Assembly (NCBI RefSeq): GCF_030167915.1
Contig: NZ_JARGNB010000005.1
Location: 1 to 64,000 of the forward strand
Direction of reading: 5' to 3'
DNA length: 64,000 bases
From: Aquabacterium humicola
GTDB lineage: Bacteria > Pseudomonadota > Gammaproteobacteria > Burkholderiales > Burkholderiaceae_C
Under the pieces are notes generated by a model that saw only the letters and a list, made by a program, of their open reading frames with translations, did no database searches and was not told the origin of the DNA. Position numbers and translations under genes: made by a program. Of this stretch, positions 8,382-18,260 are shown piece after piece (the first letter of the stretch is position 1; each line of letters starts with the position of its first letter).

Positions 8382-9836
8382 ATGCAAGGTCATCGTCCAG
8401 CCAGGCGTCAAGCCCGGCATCTGCTTTCGCTCGTCACTGTCATCTCGATGACGGCATCGCAGCAACAGGCGTTCGCCGGCGACCTGAACAGCGAAGTCAA
8501 CAGCATGTTCGACAACCTGGGCACGATCGGCAACTACACCGCGCCGGGCGCCTTCCGCGGCCAGGCCTTCAACACCTACACCGGTGGCAGCCTCTTCATG
8601 CGCTCGCCGAGCAAGGTCTACCAGCTCGCCGCGATCCAGTTCCCGAGCGCCCGCGCCGGCTGCGGCGGCATCGACGTGTTCGGCGGATCCTTCTCCCACA
8701 TCTCGGCGACCGAGTTCAAGAACATGCTGAAGAACATCACGGCCGCGTTGCCTGGTGTCGCATTCCAGCTGGCGCTCGAGTCCGTCTCCCCGATGCTCGG
8801 CGGCCTGACGAAGTGGGCCAAGGGCCTCGAGACCTGGATCAACAACGCCCGCATCAATTCCTGCGAGACCGCGAAGGCGATCGTCAGCACGGCCGCCGAC
8901 GCAGCCGGCTTCAGCTCGCAGGAAGCCTGCGCTGACCTGGCCATCACGATGGGCATGGAGAGTGACCGGGATGCCGCGCGGCGCCGCTGCGCCAGCGACC
9001 GGCCCGGCGTCCTGGGCACTGCGCGCTCCTCCGGCGACCCGAACATCCGGAACCGGGCGCCCTTCGTCGGCAACCTCACCTGGAAGGCACTCCAGCGCGC
9101 CGGCAGCTACCTCGACGACCAGGAGCGCGAGCTCATCATGAGCATCGTCGGCACGGTGATCTACTTCCCCGAGGAAGCCGGCCGCGACCCCGAGCCCATC
9201 GCCCCCACCATCACCTCGATCGGCCAGCTGCTCTACGGCCAGGCCGCCGGGGCGGGATCCGGCGTCACGCAGCACCTGCTTCGCTGCAACAACTACTCGG
9301 AGTGCGACGCGGTCTCGCTGAACACCGCGTACGCGCACACACCCTTCACCGCGAAGGTCGAGGCCATGATGCGCTCGATCGCGGACAAGATCGCGACGCG
9401 CACCGCGATCCCGAACAACTCGGCCGAGGTCGGCTTCGTCAACCAGACGACGGAGCCGGTCTACCGCATGCTGTCGATCGGCTCGACGATCCCCGGCTCC
9501 GGCCTCGCGGACAGCCTGATCGCACAGTACCGCGACGTCATCGCCGCCGACTACGCCTACGTGTTCCTGGAACGCAACCTGCGCCTGGGCATGGCGGCGC
9601 TCGACAAGACCTACACGCTGCAGCAGGACCAGCGCGAGATGGCCAGCCAGGTGCGCCAGCGCGCGCAGTCCATGCTCCTGCAGCTGTCCCAGGAGAAGAG
9701 CGTGCTGTACCAGAAGGTCGGCTCGTTCCGCGCTGTCTCCGGACACCTGGAGGAACTGGAGCGCCAGCTGCGCTCCAGCATGCCCCAGCACGTGATGGAC
9801 ATGCTGGGCCAGCAGGCCGCGCTCCAGCGGCGCTAG
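8382..9836 (+). CDS. traH: TraH, F-type pilus assembly / mating-pair formation protein
   Basis: A 484-residue exported protein with a basic N-terminus and signal peptide ending around AFAGDLN. The region FRGQAFNTYTGGSLFMR, followed by ARAGCGGIDVFGGSFSHI, is the conserved N-terminal signature of TraH proteins. Conserved Cys residues occur in SCETAKAIV and further on, and the C-terminal third is helical. TraH works in the periplasm or outer membrane for pilus extension and retraction with TraF, TraW and TrbI. A ribosome site AAGGGA precedes the ATG. It lies 18 bases after traF and 22 before traG, consistent with one operon. Confidence 0.88.
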   Translation: MQGHRPARRQARHLLSLVTVISMTASQQQAFAGDLNSEVNSMFDNLGTIGNYTAPGAFRGQAFNTYTGGSLFMRSPSKVYQLAAIQFPSARAGCGGIDVFGGSFSHISATEFKNMLKNITAALPGVAFQLALESVSPMLGGLTKWAKGLETWINNARINSCETAKAIVSTAADAAGFSSQEACADLAITMGMESDRDAARRRCASDRPGVLGTARSSGDPNIRNRAPFVGNLTWKALQRAGSYLDDQERELIMSIVGTVIYFPEEAGRDPEPIAPTITSIGQLLYGQAAGAGSGVTQHLLRCNNYSECDAVSLNTAYAHTPFTAKVEAMMRSIADKIATRTAIPNNSAEVGFVNQTTEPVYRMLSIGSTIPGSGLADSLIAQYRDVIAADYAYVFLERNLRLGMAALDKTYTLQQDQREMASQVRQRAQSMLLQLSQEKSVLYQKVGSFRAVSGHLEELERQLRSSMPQHVMDMLGQQAALQRR

Positions 9837-9858
9837 CAGCGCATCGCCCGGAGCAGCC

Positions 9859-12636
9859 ATGTGGGAGATCTACGCCTACCAGAACGCCGACAGCCTCTTC
9901 GGCATCTTCAACGCGGCAGCCGCGATCCACTCCTCCCCCGACTACATGGCCGCGGTCGCCGCGGTCGCGTTCTGCGGCTTTGCCGCTGCGCTCGTGGCCT
10001 ACGCGTTCGCACCGGAGAAGCTGCAGGGCTGGAAATGGCTCGCCACGGTGGTCCTCGTCTTCTCGGTCCTGATCGTTCCCCGCGTCGACGTGGGCATCGT
10101 CGACAAGACGGGTGGCTCCGCCGTCAAGGTCGTGTCGAACGTCCCCTTCGGGATCGCATTCCTCGGCAGCGTCTCCAGCACCATCGGCCACACGCTGACG
10201 AACCTCTTCGAGACCGCGTTCCAGGTGATACCTGGCGCTGGCGCGCTGCCCTCCGAGCTCAGCTACGAGAAGAACGGCCTGATGTTCGGCAACCGGCTGG
10301 TCCGCAGCACCGGTGCAGTCGTCTTCCAGGACCCGGCGTTCAGGACCGACCTGATCAACTTCATCCACAACTGCACCATGTACGACCTGGTCGACGGCAC
10401 GCTCGATCCGGGCGTCTTCTCGCGATCCGCGGACGTGTGGGCCCTGATGGGCTCGCCCAATCCTGCTCGATTCACGACGCTCTCGAGCACAGGTAGCAGC
10501 ATGACCGTCGAGACCTGTCCCGTGGCGCGGTCCAACCTCGACGGGCGCCTGCCGGTGCAGCTCTCGCGCATCCAGGGCAAGCTGGCGTTCCAGATGCAGC
10601 CAACCCTCCCCGGAGCGACGGCAGCGTCGGTCATCGCCGGACAGATCCAGCAGGCCTACCTGCGCAATGGCCTGGCCACCGCGGCATCCACCGCATCCGA
10701 CCTCATTCGCCAGAACGCAGTCCTCAACGCGATCGACGACACCAGCAGCATCATCGGGCAGAAGGTGAACGACCCGGCGGCCATGGTGCTGGCGGTCGGG
10801 CGTGCGCAGGCCGTGGCCCAGCAGAACGCTGCCTGGATCACCTACGGCAAGGTGGCGGAACAGTCCCTGCCGGTCCTGCGCAACGTCGTCGAAGCGATCA
10901 CCTACGCTGTGTTCCCGCTGATGGTGCTGCTGCTCCTGCTGACCAACGGGCGCGAGACGATGCTGGCGTTCAAGGGCTATGCCTCGGTCCTCATCTGGAT
11001 CCAGCTGTGGCCGCCGCTGTACGCCATCCTCAACTACATGGCGTCGATCTACGCGGCCTACGACCTGGCCGCTGCGGCCGACCTGGGAACGGGAACGAAG
11101 GCGCTTGCCCTCCAGACGGCTTCAACGATCTACTCCCGCGCCGTCTCCGGCGAGGCCGTGGTCGGGTACATGGCCATCAGCATCCCCTTCCTCGCCTGGG
11201 CGGCGCTCAAGCGCATGGAGACCTTCGGCACTGCACTGGTGGGCGGCCTCTCCGGCCTGCAGGGGATGGTCTCGGGGGCCACGGGAAGCGCAGCCGCCGG
11301 CAACCTCTCGATGGGCAACGTCTCGATGGACCAGATGCGACTGTCGCCCGACCGCAGTTCCGCCTTCATGAGCACGTGGCAGAGCGATCTCACCGGGAAT
11401 ACAACAACGACGAACGTGCTCACCGGCAAGACCGCGATGAGCCTCATGAGGAACCAGGGCTTCGCGTCACGGGTGGTCTCCGTGCGCGTCAGCGAGCAGG
11501 ACGTGCAGGACGCCGGCAGGCAGGTCGACGCAGCAAGAAGCGAAGCCGTCGCGGCCACGAACGAACGATCCGCCGTCCTCACCGAAGCATTCTCAAAGGG
11601 TGTCGCGAAACTGCGATCGACCAGAACCTCGACAGGTTCGACATCGAGCAGCTTCGAGCAGTTCGGACAGGCACTCGACCGGCTCGACCAGATCACCAGG
11701 TCGGTCTCGGACACCACTGGACTAGCGCAATCGCAGGTTGCCCAGATCGCTTTCGGTGCGCATGGCCAACTTGGAATCTCCACCCCAATTGCGGGGGCAA
11801 GGATCACGGGCGATGCCACGAAGGGCTACTCCACAGCGTTGTCTGACGACCAACGAAAGATTCTCGGCGCGATGACGTCGAAGCAACTGTCGGAATTCAA
11901 GCAGTTCGGCGATCGCATCTCTCGCGATACGGCATTTTCAACCGTCGCTGCCCAGGACGAACGTGAAGCCAGGGAACTGGCGTCGCGCCTGAGCACCAGC
12001 GCGGCACGCGCCGCGCGTGCGGACGCGAGCCTGGCCGAGAGAACCTCCTACTCCGAGCGCGTGGCCTCTGCCTACGAACGAGGCGAAGTCATCTCGATTG
12101 ACCTGGCCCAGGATCCGCACAACCTCGCAATGTTCAGGCGCTACGCCGAAGACTACGGAGGAACAAGCGCTGCTGCGCGCGCCCTCATGGAAGCCGAGCT
12201 TGCCCGCCAGTCGCTCCGTCCCAGCCGAACGTTCTCGGATCGAACCGCCATCCCCGTATCGTTCGAGCCCGTGAGGGAGCAGCACCGGCAGGAGGCGACA
12301 ACCCTCGCGTCGAAAGCCGATCCGGACTTGCAGCGCCAGCGCAATGACGCCGATGTCGCAAGATCCGCACAGGAGGCTCGGTCAGGAAAGCCGCCAGGAT
12401 ATCGCCGGTCGAATGTTCGTGAACAGATTCGGACGCAAGGCGCAAGCATCCAGCAAGACACGCGCGATCGAGACGACACATTCGAGCGAAAGGTCGATGC
12501 GTCCCGAACAGAGGACGGGACGCTGCTCTCGCGCACGTCACTCCTCAAACGATCCGCCCAGCGAGTGGCCGCTGACGCAAAGGATTCAGTCGACACGGCC
12601 AAGGAGGCGGTCCGACGGCTACTCGATCGCAAGTGA
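9859..12636 (+). CDS. traG: TraG, F-type inner-membrane mating-pair stabilisation protein
   Basis: A 925-residue protein. It begins with MWEIYAYQN followed by hydrophobic segments (about residues 31-52 and 57-75). A further membrane block sits around residues 345-460, including VFPLMVLLLLLTNGRE and the region with MASIYAAYDL. The long C-terminal half (after ~470) is hydrophilic, Gln/Ser/Arg-rich and helical, like the periplasmic TraG part that acts in entry exclusion and donor-recipient contact. Sequence from about 11.4 kb onward is less GC-rich and less biased in codon third positions than the N-terminal half, as seen where this domain diversifies. The stop codon lies directly against the stop of the opposite-strand gene (TGATCA). 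Confidence 0.88.
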   Translation: MWEIYAYQNADSLFGIFNAAAAIHSSPDYMAAVAAVAFCGFAAALVAYAFAPEKLQGWKWLATVVLVFSVLIVPRVDVGIVDKTGGSAVKVVSNVPFGIAFLGSVSSTIGHTLTNLFETAFQVIPGAGALPSELSYEKNGLMFGNRLVRSTGAVVFQDPAFRTDLINFIHNCTMYDLVDGTLDPGVFSRSADVWALMGSPNPARFTTLSSTGSSMTVETCPVARSNLDGRLPVQLSRIQGKLAFQMQPTLPGATAASVIAGQIQQAYLRNGLATAASTASDLIRQNAVLNAIDDTSSIIGQKVNDPAAMVLAVGRAQAVAQQNAAWITYGKVAEQSLPVLRNVVEAITYAVFPLMVLLLLLTNGRETMLAFKGYASVLIWIQLWPPLYAILNYMASIYAAYDLAAAADLGTGTKALALQTASTIYSRAVSGEAVVGYMAISIPFLAWAALKRMETFGTALVGGLSGLQGMVSGATGSAAAGNLSMGNVSMDQMRLSPDRSSAFMSTWQSDLTGNTTTTNVLTGKTAMSLMRNQGFASRVVSVRVSEQDVQDAGRQVDAARSEAVAATNERSAVLTEAFSKGVAKLRSTRTSTGSTSSSFEQFGQALDRLDQITRSVSDTTGLAQSQVAQIAFGAHGQLGISTPIAGARITGDATKGYSTALSDDQRKILGAMTSKQLSEFKQFGDRISRDTAFSTVAAQDEREARELASRLSTSAARAARADASLAERTSYSERVASAYERGEVISIDLAQDPHNLAMFRRYAEDYGGTSAAARALMEAELARQSLRPSRTFSDRTAIPVSFEPVREQHRQEATTLASKADPDLQRQRNDADVARSAQEARSGKPPGYRRSNVREQIRTQGASIQQDTRDRDDTFERKVDASRTEDGTLLSRTSLLKRSAQRVAADAKDSVDTAKEAVRRLLDRK

Positions 12637-12951
12637 TCACTCGACCTTGTCCGGATCAAGCATGTGTCGATCCGGCAGAGCATCCCACGGCTTCGTGAAG
12701 GGAGGATGGCCTCGGTCCCGCCAGAAGTTCGCAGCCAATTCGTCTGACCAACTTGCTGGAACGCCGTCATCGAGCTTGAGCCGACGCCGCCCTCCGCTTC
12801 CGCGACCGGTAGCGGCTCCCCCCATCGCAGTTCCGAACAGCGCCCCGACGCCGGCCATCACCACTCGCGTTCCCCAATCGTCATTGATCGCCCAGAGCAT
12901 CCCGACGAGCGCGCCAAGCGCGATGGCACCGAAGAAGATCAGCTTTCGCAT
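12637..12951 (-). CDS. Small inner-membrane protein convergent to traG, function unknown
   Basis: 104 residues. The N-terminus MRKLIFFGAIALGALVGMLWAI is a strong membrane or signal segment. A second hydrophobic, glycine-rich stretch (VVMAGVGALFGTAMGGAATG) gives a two-helix hairpin with a glycine-zipper look, followed by a basic linker and a soluble tail ending in DPDKVE. The ribosome site GGAG lies seven bases before the ATG. It converges on traG with touching stop codons. In F-like systems the partner of TraG in entry exclusion is a small inner-membrane protein (TraS, Eex), so that role is possible, but I see no sequence signature that proves it. Confidence 0.6.
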   Translation of the reverse strand: MRKLIFFGAIALGALVGMLWAINDDWGTRVVMAGVGALFGTAMGGAATGRGSGGRRRLKLDDGVPASWSDELAANFWRDRGHPPFTKPWDALPDRHMLDPDKVE

Positions 12952-13317
12952 GGCGAAGCTCCAGTCTGCTTGAAAGGCTCAATGCTTGAGCGGGCCATGC
13001 GTTGTCGCAAGGGTCGACGCGTGGCAAGGCCTCTCGGGAACGAGAGTCGATCCGAGCATAGGCCATCGCCATCGACTTTGCGAGCATGGGCCGCTACTCC
13101 TGCCGGTCTCCGAACAACAACGTCGTCATTGGCCGCGCGGCAGCGCCCGGCAGCGCACGTCATTCCTCATGCGGCTGCCACCGCCTTGCCTTCCCCCGAA
13201 CGTGAGCGGCCATCCCGCCGAGGCACTGGTCCGGGCGGGGCATCGCCCCTAACGTGGAACCGCCTGAGGCATTCGGCCAAGGGCAAAGCCAACGCAACCA
13301 ACGTGAAGGAAGTTCCC
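12952..13317 (+). promoter_or_regulatory. Upstream region of the lasso peptide precursor
   Basis: About 365 bases without a supported gene. The promoters of the minus-strand membrane protein and of the lasso cluster should both lie here, but I could not fix -35/-10 boxes. A short hairpin (GGGCG 13233-13237, CGCCC 13244-13248) lies about 70 bases before the precursor start. The precursor ribosome site AAGGAAG lies at about 13306-13312, with a short spacer to the ATG at 13318. Confidence 0.4.
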
Positions 13318-13443
13318 ATGAACAAGGACCAGCAGCAGGCGCAGGACGCCGAAGTCGTCGACCTCGGCGACGCGAAGGAAGTGACGGAGGGCCCGAAGGG
13401 GCCCAACCCCGAGGACCACCCGGTCCTGAAGTTCCAGGACTGA
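13318..13443 (+). CDS. Lasso peptide precursor (A gene)
   Basis: A 41-residue peptide. The leader (24 residues) ends with VVDLGDAKEVTE, which closely follows the proteobacterial lasso leader pattern (DLGDA...xTx), with the required Thr at position -2. The predicted core is GPKGPNPEDHPVLKFQD (17 residues). Gly1 would form a lactam with Glu8 (8-residue ring) or Asp9 (9-residue ring), leaving a tail of nine or eight residues. Lys14, Phe15 and Gln16 are candidate steric plugs. Summing residue masses gives 1873.93 Da linear and 1855.92 Da after lactam formation. Three prolines in the ring segment are unusual. A good ribosome site precedes the ATG. The B, C, D genes follow directly, which makes the call strong although the peptide is tiny. 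Confidence 0.92.
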   Translation: MNKDQQQAQDAEVVDLGDAKEVTEGPKGPNPEDHPVLKFQD

Positions 13444-13466
13444 TCGGCCGCCGCTAGGCGACCCGG

Positions 13467-13486
13467 AGGCGTGCCGCGGCACGCCT
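13467..13486 (+). terminator. Palindromic hairpin between precursor and B gene
   Basis: AGGCGTGCCGCGGCACGCCT is a perfect 20-base palindrome, able to form an 8-bp stem with a CGCG loop. It starts 23 bases after the precursor stop. It is GC-rich and followed by TTCCTCC rather than a T-run, so it may act as a partial terminator, attenuator or mRNA 3'-end stabiliser that makes precursor mRNA more abundant than the enzyme mRNA. Confidence 0.6.
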
Positions 13487-13599
13487 TCCTCCGATAGCCC
13501 AGGCGCCCCCCGCACCGGGAGAGATGTGCCCGGTGCCCGTCCCTTGCCATCCCGGCAGTCCGGGCGCCTCCCGCGACCGCCAGCCAACCGGCCTCCAGC

Positions 13600-14364
13600 A
13601 TGCTCACGCGCGTTCAAGCTCCTCGTGCCCCGGCATCCGAAGGCGATGCACGCCTTCACCTTGCAAGCCATGTGCGCGCATGCGAAGTCGATGGCCAGGT
13701 GATCCTCCTCGACCTCCTTCGTGGTCGGTACCTTGGTGTCGGTCCCAGCCAGGCGCTGGCGTTGGCGAGTCTCGTCACCGGCTGGCCCCTTGCCTCCAGG
13801 CCGACGGATGGCGCCGAAGCACCCATCGAGTCCGTGAACGTCTCACGGCTCGCCGCCAGGCTTGTCGCCCAGGACCTCCTGTCCGACGAGCCTCGCGACG
13901 AGCCCGTACCTGCGCCGTTCGAACGCCCCGAGGCAACGCTTCAAGGGCAGCACGCGTCCCCCGATCGCGCACCGATCACAACGGCGACGCTCTTCCGATT
14001 CCTCAAGGCCGCCTCGAAGGCCTACCTGTCGTTGCGCTTCCGCTCCCTGCAGTCCATCGCCACCACGGTGTCGGCGCGGCGCCAGCGGTCGGCATCGCGG
14101 ACTTCCGTCGACAAGGCCGCGCTGCGCGATGCCGTCGCGGTCTACCTGCGGCTGCGTCCGCTCGCCTTCACCGTCCGCGACAAGTGCCTCTTCGACTCGC
14201 TCGCGCTGCTCGAGTTTCTCGCGGCCGAGGACATGCATCCGCATTGGATCATCGGCGTGAAGGCCCATCCCTTCACGGCGCATTCGTGGGTCCAGAGCGG
14301 TCCGCTCGTGCTCAACGACCACCACGAGCACGTGCGCAGCTACCGCCCGATCCTGCGCGCCTGA
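13600..14364 (+). CDS. Lasso peptide B protein: RRE leader-binding domain fused to leader peptidase
   Basis: 254 residues. The N-terminal part (about 20-95) is a PqqD-like RiPP recognition element: HLASHVRACEVDGQVILLDL, then GRYLGVGPSQALAL. It binds the precursor leader. The C-terminal part (about 125-254) is the transglutaminase-like cysteine protease of the McjB/B2 family that removes the leader. The catalytic residues are visible as Cys196 (VRDKCLFDSLALLEF), His228 (AHSWVQSGPLVLND) and Asp240. Both domains in one chain is the usual proteobacterial form, unlike the split B1/B2 of actinobacteria. No strong ribosome site precedes the ATG. The gene lies 156 bases after the precursor, past the hairpin, and 21 bases before the C gene. 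Confidence 0.92.
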   Translation: MLTRVQAPRAPASEGDARLHLASHVRACEVDGQVILLDLLRGRYLGVGPSQALALASLVTGWPLASRPTDGAEAPIESVNVSRLAARLVAQDLLSDEPRDEPVPAPFERPEATLQGQHASPDRAPITTATLFRFLKAASKAYLSLRFRSLQSIATTVSARRQRSASRTSVDKAALRDAVAVYLRLRPLAFTVRDKCLFDSLALLEFLAAEDMHPHWIIGVKAHPFTAHSWVQSGPLVLNDHHEHVRSYRPILRA

Positions 14365-14385
14365 GCGTCCCGGAAGCAGCCGGCC

Positions 14386-16169
14386 ATGTTCCGCTTCCTC
14401 GGCATCGCCTGGAACGACGCCAGCGAAGCCGCCAACGCCGCGGCGGCGCGCCTTTGCGCCACGGTCAAGGACCGCGCCGACTGGACACGCGTCGCCGGAA
14501 CCCCGGGCCTGGATGTGTTCATGACCGGCGCCCGCGGGGGGGCCAACCGCCACTACGACCTCGGGCCTCGCGGCGTCATCCTGGGCAAGCTGTTCCTGCG
14601 CGTCCGGCTCGACACATTCACGGTGCCCGTCCATGTCGATTCCATCGATGACCCGGAGCGCCTGCAGGAGAGCGGCGGCCGGGCGCTCGTCGGCGGGTAC
14701 TGGGGACGATATGTCGCCTTCGTGCGATCGCCGACCGGCATCACCTCCATCGTCAGGGACCCCAGCGGCACCCTGCCCTGCCACCTCATGCAGCACGACG
14801 GCGTGTACATCGCCTTCTCCTGGCTGGAGGACGTGATCGACCTGATGCCCTCGATTCCCCGCCCGGCGATCAGGTGGAGCGCGCTCGCCGCACAGGTCCG
14901 GCTTGGCGAGCCGAGTGGCCGCGAGACCGCGCTCGAGGGCGTCACTCAGGTCGTCGCGGGTGAAGCGGTCTACCTCGTTCATCCGAGGCCGGAACGTGCG
15001 CTCGTCTGGAACGCCACCGACCATGCGCGCGTCGTCGCCACCGAGGACCTGGCCGAGGCGGCCACGCTGCTCAGGCGAACCATGCTCCACTGCGCAGCTT
15101 CATGGGCCTCGTGCTATCCCAGGGTGCTGCTGCGCCTGTCGGGCGGCGTCGACTCTTCCATGCTGCTCGCCTGCCTGGCGCATGAAGAGATCGAAGCCGA
15201 CGTCACCTGCCTGAACTACCACTCGCCGGGCGCAAACAGCGACGAGCGTGCATATGCCAGGCTTGCCGCTGCCAGGTTCGATCGCAAGCTGGTGGAGCTT
15301 GAACGACCGTCCGCCACTCTCCTCGATGGGGTACTTCGCATTGCGAGGACGCCGAGCCCGACCAGCTACGTCGGCCGCATCGGCACCGCCCGTTCGGACG
15401 CGGAGGTCGCCCGGGCGCATGGTGCTCCTGCCATGTTCACGGGGGGTGGCGGCGACCAGCTGTTCTTCGAGCTTCACCACTGGTGGCCGGCAGCGGACTA
15501 CCTTCGCCTGCGCGGTCTCGACGGAGGCTTCCTGGGCGCGGCGCTGGATGCAGCGCGCCTCGGTGGTCTCTCGCTCTGGAAGACATTGCGGCTCGCGCTC
15601 GCCGACCGCTTTCGCTCCGGCCCACTTCCGCATGACTCGCCTGGCGCGGGGTCGCTCATCGACCCCGAGGCTCTGGCTGCCGACGCACTGGCGCCCTTCG
15701 AGCATCCGGCCATGCGTCACGTCGACGGCTTGCCGATCGGCAAGCTCATGCAGTTGCAAATCCTGCTGGCGCATGGCGGCTACTACGACCCCTTCGAGGG
15801 CGCTCGCGCTCCCGAGCTCGTCAACCCCTTCCTGTCCCAGCCGCTCATCGAGCTGTGCCTGGCCCTGCCCACCTACGTGCTGGCGCATGGCGGCCACGGC
15901 CGCGCGCTGGCCCGGCAGGCCTTCGCGTCCGACCTGCCCCCCGAGATTGCGGCGCGGCGGTCCAAGGGCGGCATGTCGGAGATGGTCAAGGCACTGCTGC
16001 TGGACAACCTCGCCTTCGCGCGCTCCCTCCTGCTCGACGGAGAGCTCGTCCGCCGCGGCATCCTCCGCCGCGACAAGGTCGAGGAGGCCTTGTCCGGCCG
16101 CCCGTCGACCCTCTCCGGCAATGTCGTGGAGATCCACGACCTCATCTCGACCGAGGCGTGGATACGACG

Positions 16170-16182
<13 letters not shown>
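14386..16182 (+). CDS. Lasso peptide C protein: ATP-dependent lactam synthetase (asparagine synthetase-like)
   Basis: 598 residues. It activates the side-chain carboxylate of ring residue 8 or 9 with ATP and closes the isopeptide bond with Gly1. The C-terminal synthetase domain has the PP-loop LSGGVDSS (252-258) and a downstream FTGGGGDQLFFE. The N-terminal ~200 residues correspond to the glutaminase-like domain of asparagine synthetase B but start MFRFLGIAWN without the catalytic Cys2, so no ammonia is made from glutamine, as expected for McjC-type cyclases. GGAAG precedes the ATG. Its stop overlaps the exporter start region (ATGA at 16179), so C and D are coupled. Confidence 0.92.
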
Positions 16183-18041
<1,859 letters not shown>

Positions 18042-18188
18042 CCTGGGCACCATCCCCAATGTCCGTGCGTCCCAAGGCCTTGGGCGAGCGCATGAATTCC
18101 AGGGGTGCCGCGTCCTTCATGCGTTTGTATGATTTCACGTCGAATCTTCCCGAGCCAACCTCCTCCTCCCTCCCGGCTCGGGCTTCCG

Positions 18189-18217
18189 GCCTTCCCTGCA
18201 ACGATTGCAGGGAAGGC
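18189..18217. terminator. Bidirectional terminator between exporter and isopeptidase genes
   Basis: GCCTTCCCTGCAA (18189-18201) pairs perfectly over 13 bp with TTGCAGGGAAGGC (18205-18217) around a three-base loop CGA, followed on the plus strand by AGCTTTCT. It lies between two genes that converge and is the only strong hairpin there, so it can stop transcription from both sides. Confidence 0.7.
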
Positions 18218-18260
18218 AGCTTTCTCGCATCTTTCATCCCGTGGGAAGCCGGACCAGCTG

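Noticed and set aside
7581-9860. Long minus-strand frame across traF/traH
   Set aside because: Pure antisense of well-supported tra genes, with Arg/Ala/Gly/Asp composition typical of shadow frames in GC-rich DNA.
12986-13252. Small plus-strand frame in the lasso leader region
   Set aside because: Composition and lack of a ribosome site argue against coding; the region is better explained as promoter DNA.
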